In this document: positions 7,539 through 14,644 of the stretch, one piece after another
How positions within the stretch are numbered: position 1 is the first letter of the stretch
Layout of the letters: each line of letters opens with the position of its first letter
Source: Luteipulveratus flavus
Lineage (GTDB): Bacteria; Actinomycetota; Actinomycetes; Actinomycetales; Dermatophilaceae
Length of the DNA stretch: 64,000 bases
NCBI RefSeq assembly: GCF_029080175.1
Contig: NZ_JARFJC010000029.1
Direction: 5' to 3' (one strand)
Position numbers and translations under genes: made by a program
The notes under the pieces: generated by a model
Seen by the model: only the letters and a program-made list of their open reading frames with translations
The model's database searches: none
What the model was told of the DNA's origin: nothing

Positions 7539-8797
7539 CCACCCTCTCCCCCGCCGTCCCCCGTGTCCTGGTCGACCCCGAGCGGTGGCCGGACGTCGCG
7601 CAGGTCCCCCCGGGTGTGCGCGCCCGGACGGCGGCCGCCGTGACCCGCGGTCTCTTCCGTCGCGCCGTCGACCGGCTGGCGGTGCGCGTGGTGCTGCCCG
7701 ACGGGACGGCGATCGGCGGCGCCCGGGACGAGCCCGGCGCGCCCACGATGCAGCTGCACGACCTGCGGGCCTTCCTGCGCCGGGTCGGCTCGACCGGCCT
7801 CATCGGGTTCGGCGAGTCCTACCTCGCCGGCGAGTGGGACAGCGACGACCTGGCCGAGCTCATCGCGGCGTTCGCGACCGGCGTCGACGCCCTGGTCCCC
7901 GCCCCGATGAAGCGGATGCGGTCCTCCTACCTCGCGCGCCAGCCCCGGGCGGACCGGCCCTCACCGGAGAACTCGCGCAGCAACGTGGAGCGGCACTACG
8001 ACCTGTCCAACGAGATGTTCGCGCTGTTCCTCGACCCGACCATGACCTACTCCAGCGCCCTGCTCGCCGACCCGGCGGAGGACCTGGCCACCGCCCAGCA
8101 CCGCAAGATCGACCGGATGCTCGACCAGGCGGGGGTACGGGAGGGCACCCGGCTGCTGGAGATCGGAACCGGGTGGGGCGAGCTCGCCCTGCGGGCCGCC
8201 GCCCGCGGTGCCCTGGTCGACAGCGTGACGCTCTCGCAGGAGCAGCTGGAGTGGGCGCGGGCCAAGGTCGAGCGCGCCGGCCACGCCGATCGGGTCGACA
8301 TCGCGCTGCGCGACTACCGCGAGGTCAGCGGCACCTACGACGCCGTCGTGTCGGTGGAGATGATCGAGGCGGTCGGGCTGGACTACCTGGACGAGTACTT
8401 CGCCGTGCTGAACCGCTTGCTCGCTCCGAGTGGCCGGGCGGTGGTGCAGGCCATCACCATGCCGCACCGGCGCGCGCTGGAGACCAAGGACGGCTACACC
8501 TGGATCCACAAGTACATCTTCCCGGGCGGCGCGCTGCCCTCGACCGACATGCTGACGGAGTCGGCGGCGGCGAGCGGCCTGCGCTGCACCGACGACCTGG
8601 CGATGGGCGACAGCTACGCCGCCACCCTCGACCGGTGGGCGAGCACCTTCGGGACCCGCACGGACGACCTGGAGCGGCTGGGCTTCGACGAGGTCTTCCG
8701 CCGGATGTGGACCTTCTACCTGCGCTACTCCGAGGGCGGGTTCCGCGCGGGGTACCTGGACGTCCACCAGCTCACCTACCAGCAGGCCGCGGCATGA
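7535..8797 (+). CDS. Cyclopropane-fatty-acid-synthase-family methyltransferase, UfaA1-like
   Basis: SAM-dependent methyltransferase of 420 residues acting on unsaturated acyl chains of membrane phospholipids. After an N-terminal sterol-carrier-like domain (about 1-130) come the CFA landmarks NVERHYDLSNEMFALFLD near 150, MTYSSALL near 170, the SAM loop LLEIGTGWGELAL near 207, VTLSQEQLEWA, and the conserved KYIFPGGALPS near 325. The C-terminal end (FYLRYSEGGFRAGYLDVHQ) is the family's usual finish. In place of the E. coli FEHVG loop it has IEAVGLDYLDEYF, keeping the Glu. Product could be a cyclopropane or a 10-methyl fatty acid; the sequence does not decide. Third gene of the operon; starts on ATGA overlap. 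Confidence 0.9.
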   Translation: MTTLSPAVPRVLVDPERWPDVAQVPPGVRARTAAAVTRGLFRRAVDRLAVRVVLPDGTAIGGARDEPGAPTMQLHDLRAFLRRVGSTGLIGFGESYLAGEWDSDDLAELIAAFATGVDALVPAPMKRMRSSYLARQPRADRPSPENSRSNVERHYDLSNEMFALFLDPTMTYSSALLADPAEDLATAQHRKIDRMLDQAGVREGTRLLEIGTGWGELALRAAARGALVDSVTLSQEQLEWARAKVERAGHADRVDIALRDYREVSGTYDAVVSVEMIEAVGLDYLDEYFAVLNRLLAPSGRAVVQAITMPHRRALETKDGYTWIHKYIFPGGALPSTDMLTESAAASGLRCTDDLAMGDSYAATLDRWASTFGTRTDDLERLGFDEVFRRMWTFYLRYSEGGFRAGYLDVHQLTYQQAAA

Positions 8798-10110
8798 GCG
8801 CCGCCCCCGTCGCGCCGCGGCTCGCCGAGCTCCTCGCACCGCTCGCGGGTGGTGAGCTGCCGGTGCGGATCCGCGCCTGGGACGGCAGCACCGCCGGACC
8901 CGCCGGCGTACCCGTCGTGCACCTGCGCAGCCCACAGGCGCTGCGCCGGATGCTCTGGCACCCGGGCGAGCTCGGTGCCGCGCAGGCGTACGTCGCGGGC
9001 GAGCTCGCCGTCGACGGGGACCTCGCCGACGGACTGCGGCACCTGTGGGCCCAGGTCCGCGGCCGTGGTCTGACCGCCGTACGGCCCAGCCCGCGTCTGC
9101 TCGCCCAGGCGGCGCGGCTGGCCCGTGAGTGGGACGTGCTGGGTGCGCCACCGGCGATGCCGAGCACGCAGATCGCGGTGACCGGCCGGCTGCACTCGAT
9201 GCGCCGCGACAAGGCGGTGATCCACCACCACTACGACCTGTCCAACGCGTTCTACGCCCTCGTCCTGGACGCCCACCTGGCCTACTCCTGCGCGTACGTC
9301 ACCGGGGCGGACCTGGACGGCGGGGAGACGTCGACGTACTCCCTGGAGGACGCCCAGCGGGACAAGCTCGACCTGGTCTGCCGCAAGCTCGGGCTCGACG
9401 CCGGCCCCGGGATGCGGCTGCTCGACGTCGGCTGCGGCTGGGGCTCGCTCACGCTGCACGCCGCCCAGGCGTACGGCGCCTCGGTCACCGGCATCACGAT
9501 CTCGCAGCAGCAGAAGGCGTTCATCGAGCAGCGCGTCCGCGAGCGCGGTCTGCAGGACCGGGTCACCGTCCGGCTGCAGGACTACCGCGAGATCGCCGAC
9601 CCGCCGTACGACGCCGTCGCCTCGCTGGAGATGGGTGAGCACGTCGGCGAGCGCAACTACCCGACCTACGCGGCGACGCTGGCCCGCTGCGTGCGCGCCG
9701 ACGGGCGGGTGCTGATCCAGCAGATGTCCCGGTCCGGGCGGCGCAACCGCGGCGGCGGCCCCTTCATCGAGGCGTTCATCGCGCCCGACATGACGATGCG
9801 CCCGGTCGGCGAGACGGTGAACCACCTCGAGTCGGCCGGCCTGGAGGTGCGCGACGTGCACGCCCTGCGCGAGCACTACGCCTGGACGGTCCGGGCGTGG
9901 CAGGCCCGGTTCGACCGGAACCGCGAGCGGATCCTGGACCTCGTCGGCGCCGAGGTGGTGCGGGTGTGGGAGCTCTACCTCGCCGGCGGTCTGCTCAGCT
10001 TCGAGCAGGGCCGGATGGGAGTGGACCAGATCCTGGCCGTGCGCCGCGGCGACGGACCGAGCCCCCTGCCGCCGGTCCGACCCACCGGCTGGAGCGTCCC
10101 CTACTCCTGA
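8794..10110 (+). CDS. Second cyclopropane-fatty-acid-synthase-family methyltransferase (divergent type)
   Basis: SAM-dependent methyltransferase of 438 residues, clearly related to but not a recent copy of the preceding gene. It has VIHHHYDLSNAFYALVLD near 145, LAYSCAYV near 165, a canonical SAM loop LLDVGCGWGSLTLHAA near 210, and VTGITISQQQKAFI. The loop that holds the family's active-site Glu reads MGEHVGERNYPTY, closer to the E. coli FEHVG motif than its neighbour. It lacks the KYIFP segment; in its place is GPFIEAFIAPDMTMRPVGE. The C-terminus (EQGRMGVDQILAVRR) resembles actinobacterial 10-methyl-fatty-acid methyltransferases, so the two enzymes may make different products (inference). Starts four bases inside the previous gene. 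Confidence 0.88.
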   Translation: MSAAPVAPRLAELLAPLAGGELPVRIRAWDGSTAGPAGVPVVHLRSPQALRRMLWHPGELGAAQAYVAGELAVDGDLADGLRHLWAQVRGRGLTAVRPSPRLLAQAARLAREWDVLGAPPAMPSTQIAVTGRLHSMRRDKAVIHHHYDLSNAFYALVLDAHLAYSCAYVTGADLDGGETSTYSLEDAQRDKLDLVCRKLGLDAGPGMRLLDVGCGWGSLTLHAAQAYGASVTGITISQQQKAFIEQRVRERGLQDRVTVRLQDYREIADPPYDAVASLEMGEHVGERNYPTYAATLARCVRADGRVLIQQMSRSGRRNRGGGPFIEAFIAPDMTMRPVGETVNHLESAGLEVRDVHALREHYAWTVRAWQARFDRNRERILDLVGAEVVRVWELYLAGGLLSFEQGRMGVDQILAVRRGDGPSPLPPVRPTGWSVPYS

Positions 10111-10120
10111 TCGACTGTCC

Positions 10121-10126
10121 TAGGGT
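10121..10126 (+). promoter_or_regulatory. Candidate -10 box of the photolyase gene
   Basis: TAGGGT seven bases before the ATG at 10134. It would let the photolyase be transcribed on its own, in addition to read-through from the CFA operon that ends only 23 bases upstream of the start codon. Confidence 0.35.
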
Positions 10127-10133
10127 CGAGGGC

Positions 10134-11492
10134 ATGGCCGATCCTGCGATCCTGTGGCTGCGACGCGACCTGCGCCTGCACGACCACCCCGCCCTGAACG
10201 CCGCCGTCGAGCAGGCCGGTGCCGGTGGCGTGGTCCCCGTGTTCGTGGTCGAGCCCGCCCTGTGGAAGGGCGCGGGCGACGCGCGGCGCGGCTGGCTGGC
10301 GCACACCCTGAAGGACCTGTCCGACACCTATGACGGCAGGCTCGTGCTGCGGATGGGCGATCCGGAGAAGGTCGTGCCGGCGCTGGCGCGGGAGGTCGGC
10401 GCGAGCAGCGTGCACGTCTCCCGGGAGAGCACCCCGCACGGACGTCGGCGGGACGAGGCCGTCGAGGACGCGCTCGGGGACGTCCCTCTGGTCGCGACCG
10501 GGACGCCGTACGCCGTCGCCCCGGGCCGGGTGGTCAAGAACGACGGGACGCCGTACGCCGTCTTCACGCCGTTCTCGCGCGCGTGGCAGGACCACGGCTG
10601 GCCCGGCGCCGCGAACCCGCCCAAGAACCTGCGCTGGGCGACCGCCGACTCCCACAAGACGGCCCAGGACGCGGTCGACAAGGCCGCGAAGGGCGATCCG
10701 CTGCTCCCGGTCGGCGAGGCCGCCGCGAGCGAGCGGTGGGAGGACTTCGTCGACGAGGCGATCGCCGCCTACGACACCGACCGCGACCGTCCGGCCGTGG
10801 ACGGCACCTCCCGGATGTCGGCCTACCTCAAGCTCGGCGTGATCCATCCGCGCACGCTGCTGTCTCGGATCTCGCGGCTGCGGAGCACCGGCGCCTCCAC
10901 CCTGCGCACCGAGCTGGCCTGGCGCGAGTTCTACGCCGACGTCCTCTACCACCACCCACGCTCGGCGTGGCACGACCTGCGGCCGGCGCTGAAGGGGATG
11001 ACGTACGACGACCCCGGCGAGCATGTCGAGGCCTGGAAGGAGGGGCGCACCGGGTTCCCGTTCGTGGACGCCGGCATGCGTCAGCTGCTGGAGACCGGCT
11101 GGATGCACAACCGGGTCCGGATGGTCACCGCGAGCTTCCTCACCAAGGACCTGCACACCTGGTGGCCGATCGGTGCGCGGCACTTCATGGACCACCTGAT
11201 CGACGGCGACATCGCCTCCAACAACCACGGCTGGCAGTGGGTCGCCGGCACGGGCACCGACGCCGCCCCGTACTTCCGGGTCTTCAACCCGGTGACGCAG
11301 GGCGAGAAGTTCGACCCCCAGGGCGACTACGTCCGGCGGTGGGTCCCCGAGCTGCGCCACCTGGAGGGCAAGAAGGCGCATTCACCCTGGGACCACGAGG
11401 CCGGCTACGACGAGGGCTACCCCGAGCGCATCATCGACCACAAGGAGGAGCGCGAGGAGGCGCTGCGCCGGTACGAGTCCGCGCGGGGTTGA
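10134..11492 (+). CDS. phr: Deoxyribodipyrimidine photolyase (class I CPD type)
   Basis: Light-driven repair enzyme that splits cyclobutane pyrimidine dimers using reduced FAD. At 452 residues it has the family's usual length. The N-terminal antenna domain starts ILWLRRDLRLHDHPAL; the FAD domain shows TSRMSAYLKLGVIHPR near 225-240, WREFYADVLYHHP near 262, the GFPFVDAGMRQL motif near 310, WMHNRVRMVTASFLTKDL near 325, and DGDIASNNHGWQWVAGTGTDA near 360, which binds flavin and the active-site tryptophans. The antenna pigment cannot be told from sequence. It lies 23 bases downstream of the second CFA-like gene on the same strand; this grouping recalls the singlet-oxygen regulons of alphaproteobacteria, where phr, cfa-like and DUF1365 genes are co-regulated. 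Confidence 0.96.
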   Translation: MADPAILWLRRDLRLHDHPALNAAVEQAGAGGVVPVFVVEPALWKGAGDARRGWLAHTLKDLSDTYDGRLVLRMGDPEKVVPALAREVGASSVHVSRESTPHGRRRDEAVEDALGDVPLVATGTPYAVAPGRVVKNDGTPYAVFTPFSRAWQDHGWPGAANPPKNLRWATADSHKTAQDAVDKAAKGDPLLPVGEAAASERWEDFVDEAIAAYDTDRDRPAVDGTSRMSAYLKLGVIHPRTLLSRISRLRSTGASTLRTELAWREFYADVLYHHPRSAWHDLRPALKGMTYDDPGEHVEAWKEGRTGFPFVDAGMRQLLETGWMHNRVRMVTASFLTKDLHTWWPIGARHFMDHLIDGDIASNNHGWQWVAGTGTDAAPYFRVFNPVTQGEKFDPQGDYVRRWVPELRHLEGKKAHSPWDHEAGYDEGYPERIIDHKEEREEALRRYESARG

Positions 11493-11526
11493 CCTTCGAC
11501 CTGGTCGAGGTGGTCGGGTCGCGTCC

Positions 11527-11802
11527 ATGGCGATCCTCACCCACCGCTGCCGCGCCTGCCCCCACCCGGTCGACTGGCACGAGCAACGCCACCGCGGCTA
11601 CACCGCATGCCCGTGCTGTGTCTCCGGCCGCCCGGAACCGGACCCGCAGCCGGTCGTGCAGGAGACGTTCACCTCGCCGGGCGGAGACCCCGAGCCGCTG
11701 TACGTGCCGGGCTCGCCCCGCAACACCGGCTCCATGCACGCCACCCGCACCTGTGACTGCGACCGCTGCCACGCGGCGTACTCGAACCTCCACCGGGCGT
11801 GA
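11527..11802 (+). CDS. Small Cys-rich (zinc-ribbon-like) protein
   Basis: Predicted protein of 91 residues with three cysteine groups: HRCRACPHPVDWH near residues 6-18, TACPCC near 27-32, and CDCDRC near 77-82. The spacing of CxxC-type pairs and nearby His suggests one or two zinc sites; no enzyme motif is present. It starts 34 bases after the photolyase stop on the same strand and codes in typical high-GC codon use, with a weak GAGG-type site about 10 bases before the ATG. Similar short Cys-rich proteins are common in actinomycetes and have no known role. I do not recognise a named family. Confidence is moderate because the gene is short. Confidence 0.6.
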   Translation: MAILTHRCRACPHPVDWHEQRHRGYTACPCCVSGRPEPDPQPVVQETFTSPGGDPEPLYVPGSPRNTGSMHATRTCDCDRCHAAYSNLHRA

Positions 11803-11856
11803 CGGCTGGAGCCGTTCCCACCACGCCGGGCCACCGCATGTGGTGAGGTGCGTCAC

Positions 11857-12747
11857 ATGCACTCCACGCTCACGACGATCGGCCTGCCGATCGCGCTCGC
11901 CGTCATCATGCTCGGGCTCGGCCTGTCGCTCACCCCGGACGACTTCTCCCGTGCCCTGCGCAGTCGCAAGGCGGTGCTGGTCGCACTTGTCTGTCAGATC
12001 GTCGTGCTGCCGGCGGTCGCCTTCGCGCTCGTCGTCCTGTTCGACCTCGAACCCTTCCTCGCGGTCGGGTTCATGCTGCTCGCCGCCTCGCCCGGCGGCA
12101 CGACGGCCAACCTGTTCAGCCACCTGTTCAGAGGCGACGTCGCCCTCAACGTCACGCTCACGGCGATCAACTCCGTGCTCGCGATCGTCACCCTGCCCGT
12201 CATCACCAACCTTGCGCTGGGTCACTTCCTCGACGGCGAGGGCGAGGTCGGGCTCCAGCTCGGCAAGATGCTCTCGGTCTTCGCAGTCGTCCTGGTCCCG
12301 GTGGCCATCGGCATGCTCGTCCGACGGCGCAACCGCGATTTCGCCGACCGTATGGACCAGCCGGTCCGCATCGCCTCCGCTGCCATCCTGGTGCTGGTCA
12401 TCGTCGGCGCGATCCTCGGCGCGCGTGACGACGTCGGTGGATACATCGCCGACGTCGGGCTGGTGTCGGTGCTGTTCTGCGCCATCAGTCTCAGCACCGG
12501 CTTCTTCGTGCCCCGCGCTCTCGGCGTGAGTCACCGACAGGCGGTCGCGACGTCGTTCGAGATCGGCGTCCACAACAGCACGCTCGCCATCACCGTCGCC
12601 CTCACGGCCCTCGACCAGGAGGACATGGCGGTGCCCGCCGCGGTCTACGGCGTGCTCATGTTCTTCGTCGCCGCCGGGTTCGGCAGGCTGATCACCCGCG
12701 GACGGCCGAGCACCTCCTGGTCCGAGGCAGCACGCGCGGCCCACTGA
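11857..12747 (+). CDS. Bile acid:sodium symporter (BASS) family transporter
   Basis: Polytopic membrane protein of 296 residues with nine or ten hydrophobic helices, matching the BASS/NTCP fold. Family marks are LGLGLSLTPDDF near residue 20, LAASPGGTTANLFSHLFRGDVALNVTLTA split over residues about 75-103 (the crossover region with the conserved Pro-Gly-Gly), and VGVHNS-like IGVHNSTLAITVALT near 230, the second crossover that helps form the Na+ sites. The ATG at 11857 has GGTGAGG nine bases upstream; the GTG at 11848 is an alternative three codons longer. Substrate is unknown: relatives move bile acids, pyruvate, pantoate or other organic anions. It faces trpS, with only 6 bases between the stops. 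Confidence 0.9.
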   Translation: MHSTLTTIGLPIALAVIMLGLGLSLTPDDFSRALRSRKAVLVALVCQIVVLPAVAFALVVLFDLEPFLAVGFMLLAASPGGTTANLFSHLFRGDVALNVTLTAINSVLAIVTLPVITNLALGHFLDGEGEVGLQLGKMLSVFAVVLVPVAIGMLVRRRNRDFADRMDQPVRIASAAILVLVIVGAILGARDDVGGYIADVGLVSVLFCAISLSTGFFVPRALGVSHRQAVATSFEIGVHNSTLAITVALTALDQEDMAVPAAVYGVLMFFVAAGFGRLITRGRPSTSWSEAARAAH

Positions 12748-12753
12748 GCGCCG

Positions 12754-13842
12754 TCAGTAGGCCATCCCCATCACCTCGCGCACCTGGGCGAGCGTCGTCT
12801 CGGCGACCTCGTGGGCACGTGAATTCCCCTCTCGCAGAACGGTACTGAGGTATGCCGGGTCGCGGGCGAGCTCGGCACGGCGGAGTCGGTGCTGCGCGAG
12901 ACCGTCGTTCACCGCCTCGGTGACCAGCCTCTTGAGGGCCGACGCTCCCCCGTCGCCGACCTGCTCGGCGAGCGCCCGCGGGTCCGCACCGAGGAACAGA
13001 CCCGCGGTCGTCAGCAGGCTCGCCACCTCGGGACGGCGTTCGGGCTCGAAGGTGATGTGCCGCTCGGAGTCGGTCCGGGCGCCACGGATCAGCCGAGCGG
13101 TCTCGTCCGCACTCGCGCCCAGCGTGATCGAGTTGCCGCGGGACTTGGCCATCTTGCGGCCGTCCACCCCGAGGATGAGCGGTGCGTCGCTGAGCAGCGC
13201 CTCGGGCTCGCGGAAGACCACCCGACCCTCGGCGTACCGACGGTTGAACCGCCGGGCGATCACCCGGGTCTGCTCGATGTGCGGCAGCTGGTCGCGCCCG
13301 ACGGGGACGACGTTGCCGTGGCAGAACAGGATGTCCGCCGCCTGGTGCACCGGGTACGTCAGCAGCAGTCCGCTGAGCGGGCGGTTGCCGGTGTCGGCGA
13401 GCTCGTCCTTCACCGTCGGGTTGCGACGCAGCTCGGCGTCGGTGACCAGCGACAGGAACGGCAGCATCAGCTGGTTCAGCGCCGGCACGGCCGAGTGGGT
13501 GAAGATCGTGGACCGCTGCGGGTCGATGCCCGCCGCGAGGTAGTCCAGGACCAGCCCGCGCACGTGGTCGCCGATCGCGCCGACGGCATCTCGGTCGGTG
13601 ATGACCTGGTAGTCGGCGATGATCACGAAGCTCTCGACACCTTTGTCCTGCAACGTGACTCGGTTGCGCAGGCTCGCCAGGTAGTGGCCGATGTGCAGCT
13701 CCCCGGTCGGCCGGTCGCCGGTCAGCATCCGCAGGTCGGCCCGGCCCAGGGCGTCGGGGTCGTCGATGGTCCGGTGCAGCTCGTCGCTGCGCTCGCGCGC
13801 GATCTCGTACGAGGCGTCGTCAGCGGGTTCGGGGTTGGTCAT
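12754..13842 (-). CDS. trpS: Tryptophanyl-tRNA synthetase, auxiliary type under attenuator control
   Basis: Class I aminoacyl-tRNA synthetase of 362 residues that charges tRNA-Trp. The HIGH signature is intact (LHIGHY, residues 49-54) and the KMSKS loop is GRKMAKSRGN (about 229-237). The N-terminus RMLTGDRPTGELHIGHY is that of the second TrpRS group (auxiliary or TrpRS2-like) rather than the GIQPSGxLHLGNY of the usual housekeeping enzyme; in Streptomyces an enzyme of the auxiliary kind gives indolmycin resistance. ATG 13842 has GAGGAG eight bases upstream; a longer reading would enter the leader. Transcription probably starts near 13992 and passes a leader peptide with three Trp codons and a terminator hairpin. 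Whether it is the only trpS in the genome cannot be seen here. Confidence 0.93.
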   Translation of the reverse strand: MTNPEPADDASYEIARERSDELHRTIDDPDALGRADLRMLTGDRPTGELHIGHYLASLRNRVTLQDKGVESFVIIADYQVITDRDAVGAIGDHVRGLVLDYLAAGIDPQRSTIFTHSAVPALNQLMLPFLSLVTDAELRRNPTVKDELADTGNRPLSGLLLTYPVHQAADILFCHGNVVPVGRDQLPHIEQTRVIARRFNRRYAEGRVVFREPEALLSDAPLILGVDGRKMAKSRGNSITLGASADETARLIRGARTDSERHITFEPERRPEVASLLTTAGLFLGADPRALAEQVGDGGASALKRLVTEAVNDGLAQHRLRRAELARDPAYLSTVLREGNSRAHEVAETTLAQVREVMGMAY

Positions 13843-13890
13843 GGTGGCTCCTCGGGTTCGTGCCCGCGGGAGGGTCGCCACCTACGACGA

Positions 13891-13910
13891 ACGCCGCCCG
13901 AGGGCGGCGT
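13891..13910 (-). terminator. Attenuator terminator hairpin of trpS
   Basis: A perfect 20-base palindrome (arms ACGCCGCCC and GGGCGGCGT on either side of a 2-base centre) lies in the 5' leader, 49 bases before the trpS ATG and 34 bases after the leader-peptide stop. There is no U-run after it, as is usual for actinobacterial terminators. Its promoter-proximal arm can pair instead with the GGCGGC at 13937-13942, which would prevent the hairpin. Confidence 0.8.
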
Positions 13911-13935
13911 GAGATGGGTCGTGGGTCTCGTCAGC

Positions 13936-13962
13936 GGCCGCCGGTCAGGGCAGCCACCACCA
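13936..13962 (-). promoter_or_regulatory. trp attenuator: Trp codons and competing stem 1:2
   Basis: Read on the minus strand: three tandem TGG codons (13962-13954), then GGCTGCC (13955-13949), a 6-base loop, and GGCGGCC (13942-13936). The two 7-base arms pair fully with one G-U pair, forming the 1:2 stem. The second arm can pair instead with GCCGCC in the terminator's first arm (2:3 antiterminator). A ribosome stalled on uncharged Trp codons would cover arm 1, free arm 2 and allow read-through into trpS. This is the standard logic of ribosome-mediated attenuation. Confidence 0.8.
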
Positions 13963-13992
13963 TGCGGTCGAGGGACGAGACGCCGAGGTCAT
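13945..13992 (-). CDS. Trp-rich leader peptide of trpS (15 residues)
   Basis: Short reading frame MTSASRPSTAWWWLP ending in TGA, placed upstream of trpS with three consecutive Trp codons at positions 11-13 just before the stop. It has no visible Shine-Dalgarno sequence, but TAGCCT stands six bases before its ATG (13999-14004), so it is probably translated from a leaderless transcript. Function is regulatory: it senses Trp-tRNA supply by ribosome stalling. The same arrangement (leader with several Trp codons before an auxiliary trpS) is known in Streptomyces coelicolor. Too short for routine gene finding. Confidence 0.82.
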   Translation of the reverse strand: MTSASRPSTAWWWLP

Positions 13993-13998
13993 GGGTTC

Positions 13999-14004
13999 AG
14001 GCTA
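13999..14004 (-). promoter_or_regulatory. Candidate -10 box for the trpS leader transcript
   Basis: Minus-strand TAGCCT six bases before the leader-peptide ATG at 13992. This is consistent with transcription starting at the leader's first codon. No good -35 match is seen. Confidence 0.45.
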
Positions 14005-14054
14005 CGGCACCGCCAGCCGGTGGAGATGCCGCTGCATCGCGCGAGCGCGGCCGC

Positions 14055-14060
14055 TACGGT
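14055..14060 (+). promoter_or_regulatory. Candidate -10 box of the arsC-like gene
   Basis: TACGGT eight bases before the ATG at 14069, without a Shine-Dalgarno sequence in between. The divergent trpS leader promoter lies about 50 bases away. Confidence 0.3.
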
Positions 14061-14068
14061 CGGCACCC

Positions 14069-14425
14069 ATGAGTGACGTGACGCTGCTGCACAACCCCCG
14101 CTGCTCGACCTCCCGCGCGGCGGCGGACGCGATCCGTACCGCCGGGGTGGACGCCGAGGTCGTGCAGTACCTGAAGCAGTCGCTGGACGCCGACCAGCTG
14201 CGTGACCTGCTCGGCCGGCTGGAGGACGAGCCGACGGACCTGGTCCGCCGTGACGCCGCGTTCGCCGAGCTCGGCCTGACCGACGCCGACGTCGCGACCG
14301 CCGACCAGGTCGTCGCCGTGCTCGTCGAGTACCCGCGCCTGATGCAGCGCCCCGTGCTGATCAAGGGCGACCGGGCCATCATCGGCCGACCCAAGGACCG
14401 CGTCCCGGCCTTCCTCGCCGACTGA
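14069..14425 (+). CDS. ArsC/Spx-family protein (glutaredoxin-type arsenate reductase-like)
   Basis: Cytoplasmic thioredoxin-fold protein of 118 residues. Cys12 in LLHNPRCSTSRAA is the catalytic cysteine of the ArsC family; QRPVLIKGDRAIIGRPKDR near residues 90-108 is the conserved cis-Pro and substrate-binding segment (RPVL and RP). Glutaredoxin-linked arsenate reductases have this length. No arsenic operon (arsB, acr3, arsR) lies beside it, so it may be a housekeeping relative with an unknown substrate, as with many YffB-type proteins. The ATG at 14069 follows TACGGT by eight bases. Family placement is strong, arsenate reduction is only possible. Confidence 0.85.
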   Translation: MSDVTLLHNPRCSTSRAAADAIRTAGVDAEVVQYLKQSLDADQLRDLLGRLEDEPTDLVRRDAAFAELGLTDADVATADQVVAVLVEYPRLMQRPVLIKGDRAIIGRPKDRVPAFLAD

Positions 14426-14430
14426 CCGCT

Positions 14431-14643
14431 CGCTGGTCGAGCCCGATCCGCTGGTCGAGCCCGGTCCGCCGGTTGAGCCCGATCCGCTGGTTGAGCCGGG
14501 CGAGCGCCCAGCGCGAGCCCGTGTCGAAACCCGGTGACACACAGGGAGACTCCCTCGCGGCTGCGGTGGTTTCGACACGGATCCTCCGCTAGCGCTCCGG
14601 ACCGGCTCAACCAGCGAAGGTGCCGGCTCAACCAGCGCGAGCC
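14431..14643. repeat. Intergenic repeat cluster with inverted GGTTGAGCC/GGCTCAACC arms
   Basis: No gene. Four imperfect tandem copies of CGCTGGT(C/T)GAGCCCGATC (about 17-18 bases each) start at 14431. They run into a unit with GGTTGAGCCGGGCGAGCG and GTGTCGAAACC, whose inverted counterpart follows at about 14569-14612: GGTTTCGACACG ... GGACCGGCTCAACC. A further GGCTCAACCAGCG copy ends at about 14637. Repeats ending in GGTTTCGACACG and GGCTCAACCAGCG are scattered between genes in several actinobacterial genomes and behave like REP/MITE-type elements. It separates convergent arsC-like and miaB genes and could also fold as a terminator. Confidence 0.75.
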
Positions 14644-14644
14644 G

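Noticed and set aside
13842..13881. Longer trpS start 13 codons upstream (MATLPRARTRGAT)
   Set aside because: It would overlap the attenuator spacer and lacks a ribosome binding site, whereas ATG 13842 has GAGGAG at the right distance.
14055..14425. Arsenic-resistance operon
   Set aside because: Only the ArsC-like protein is present; no arsR, arsB or acr3 nearby.
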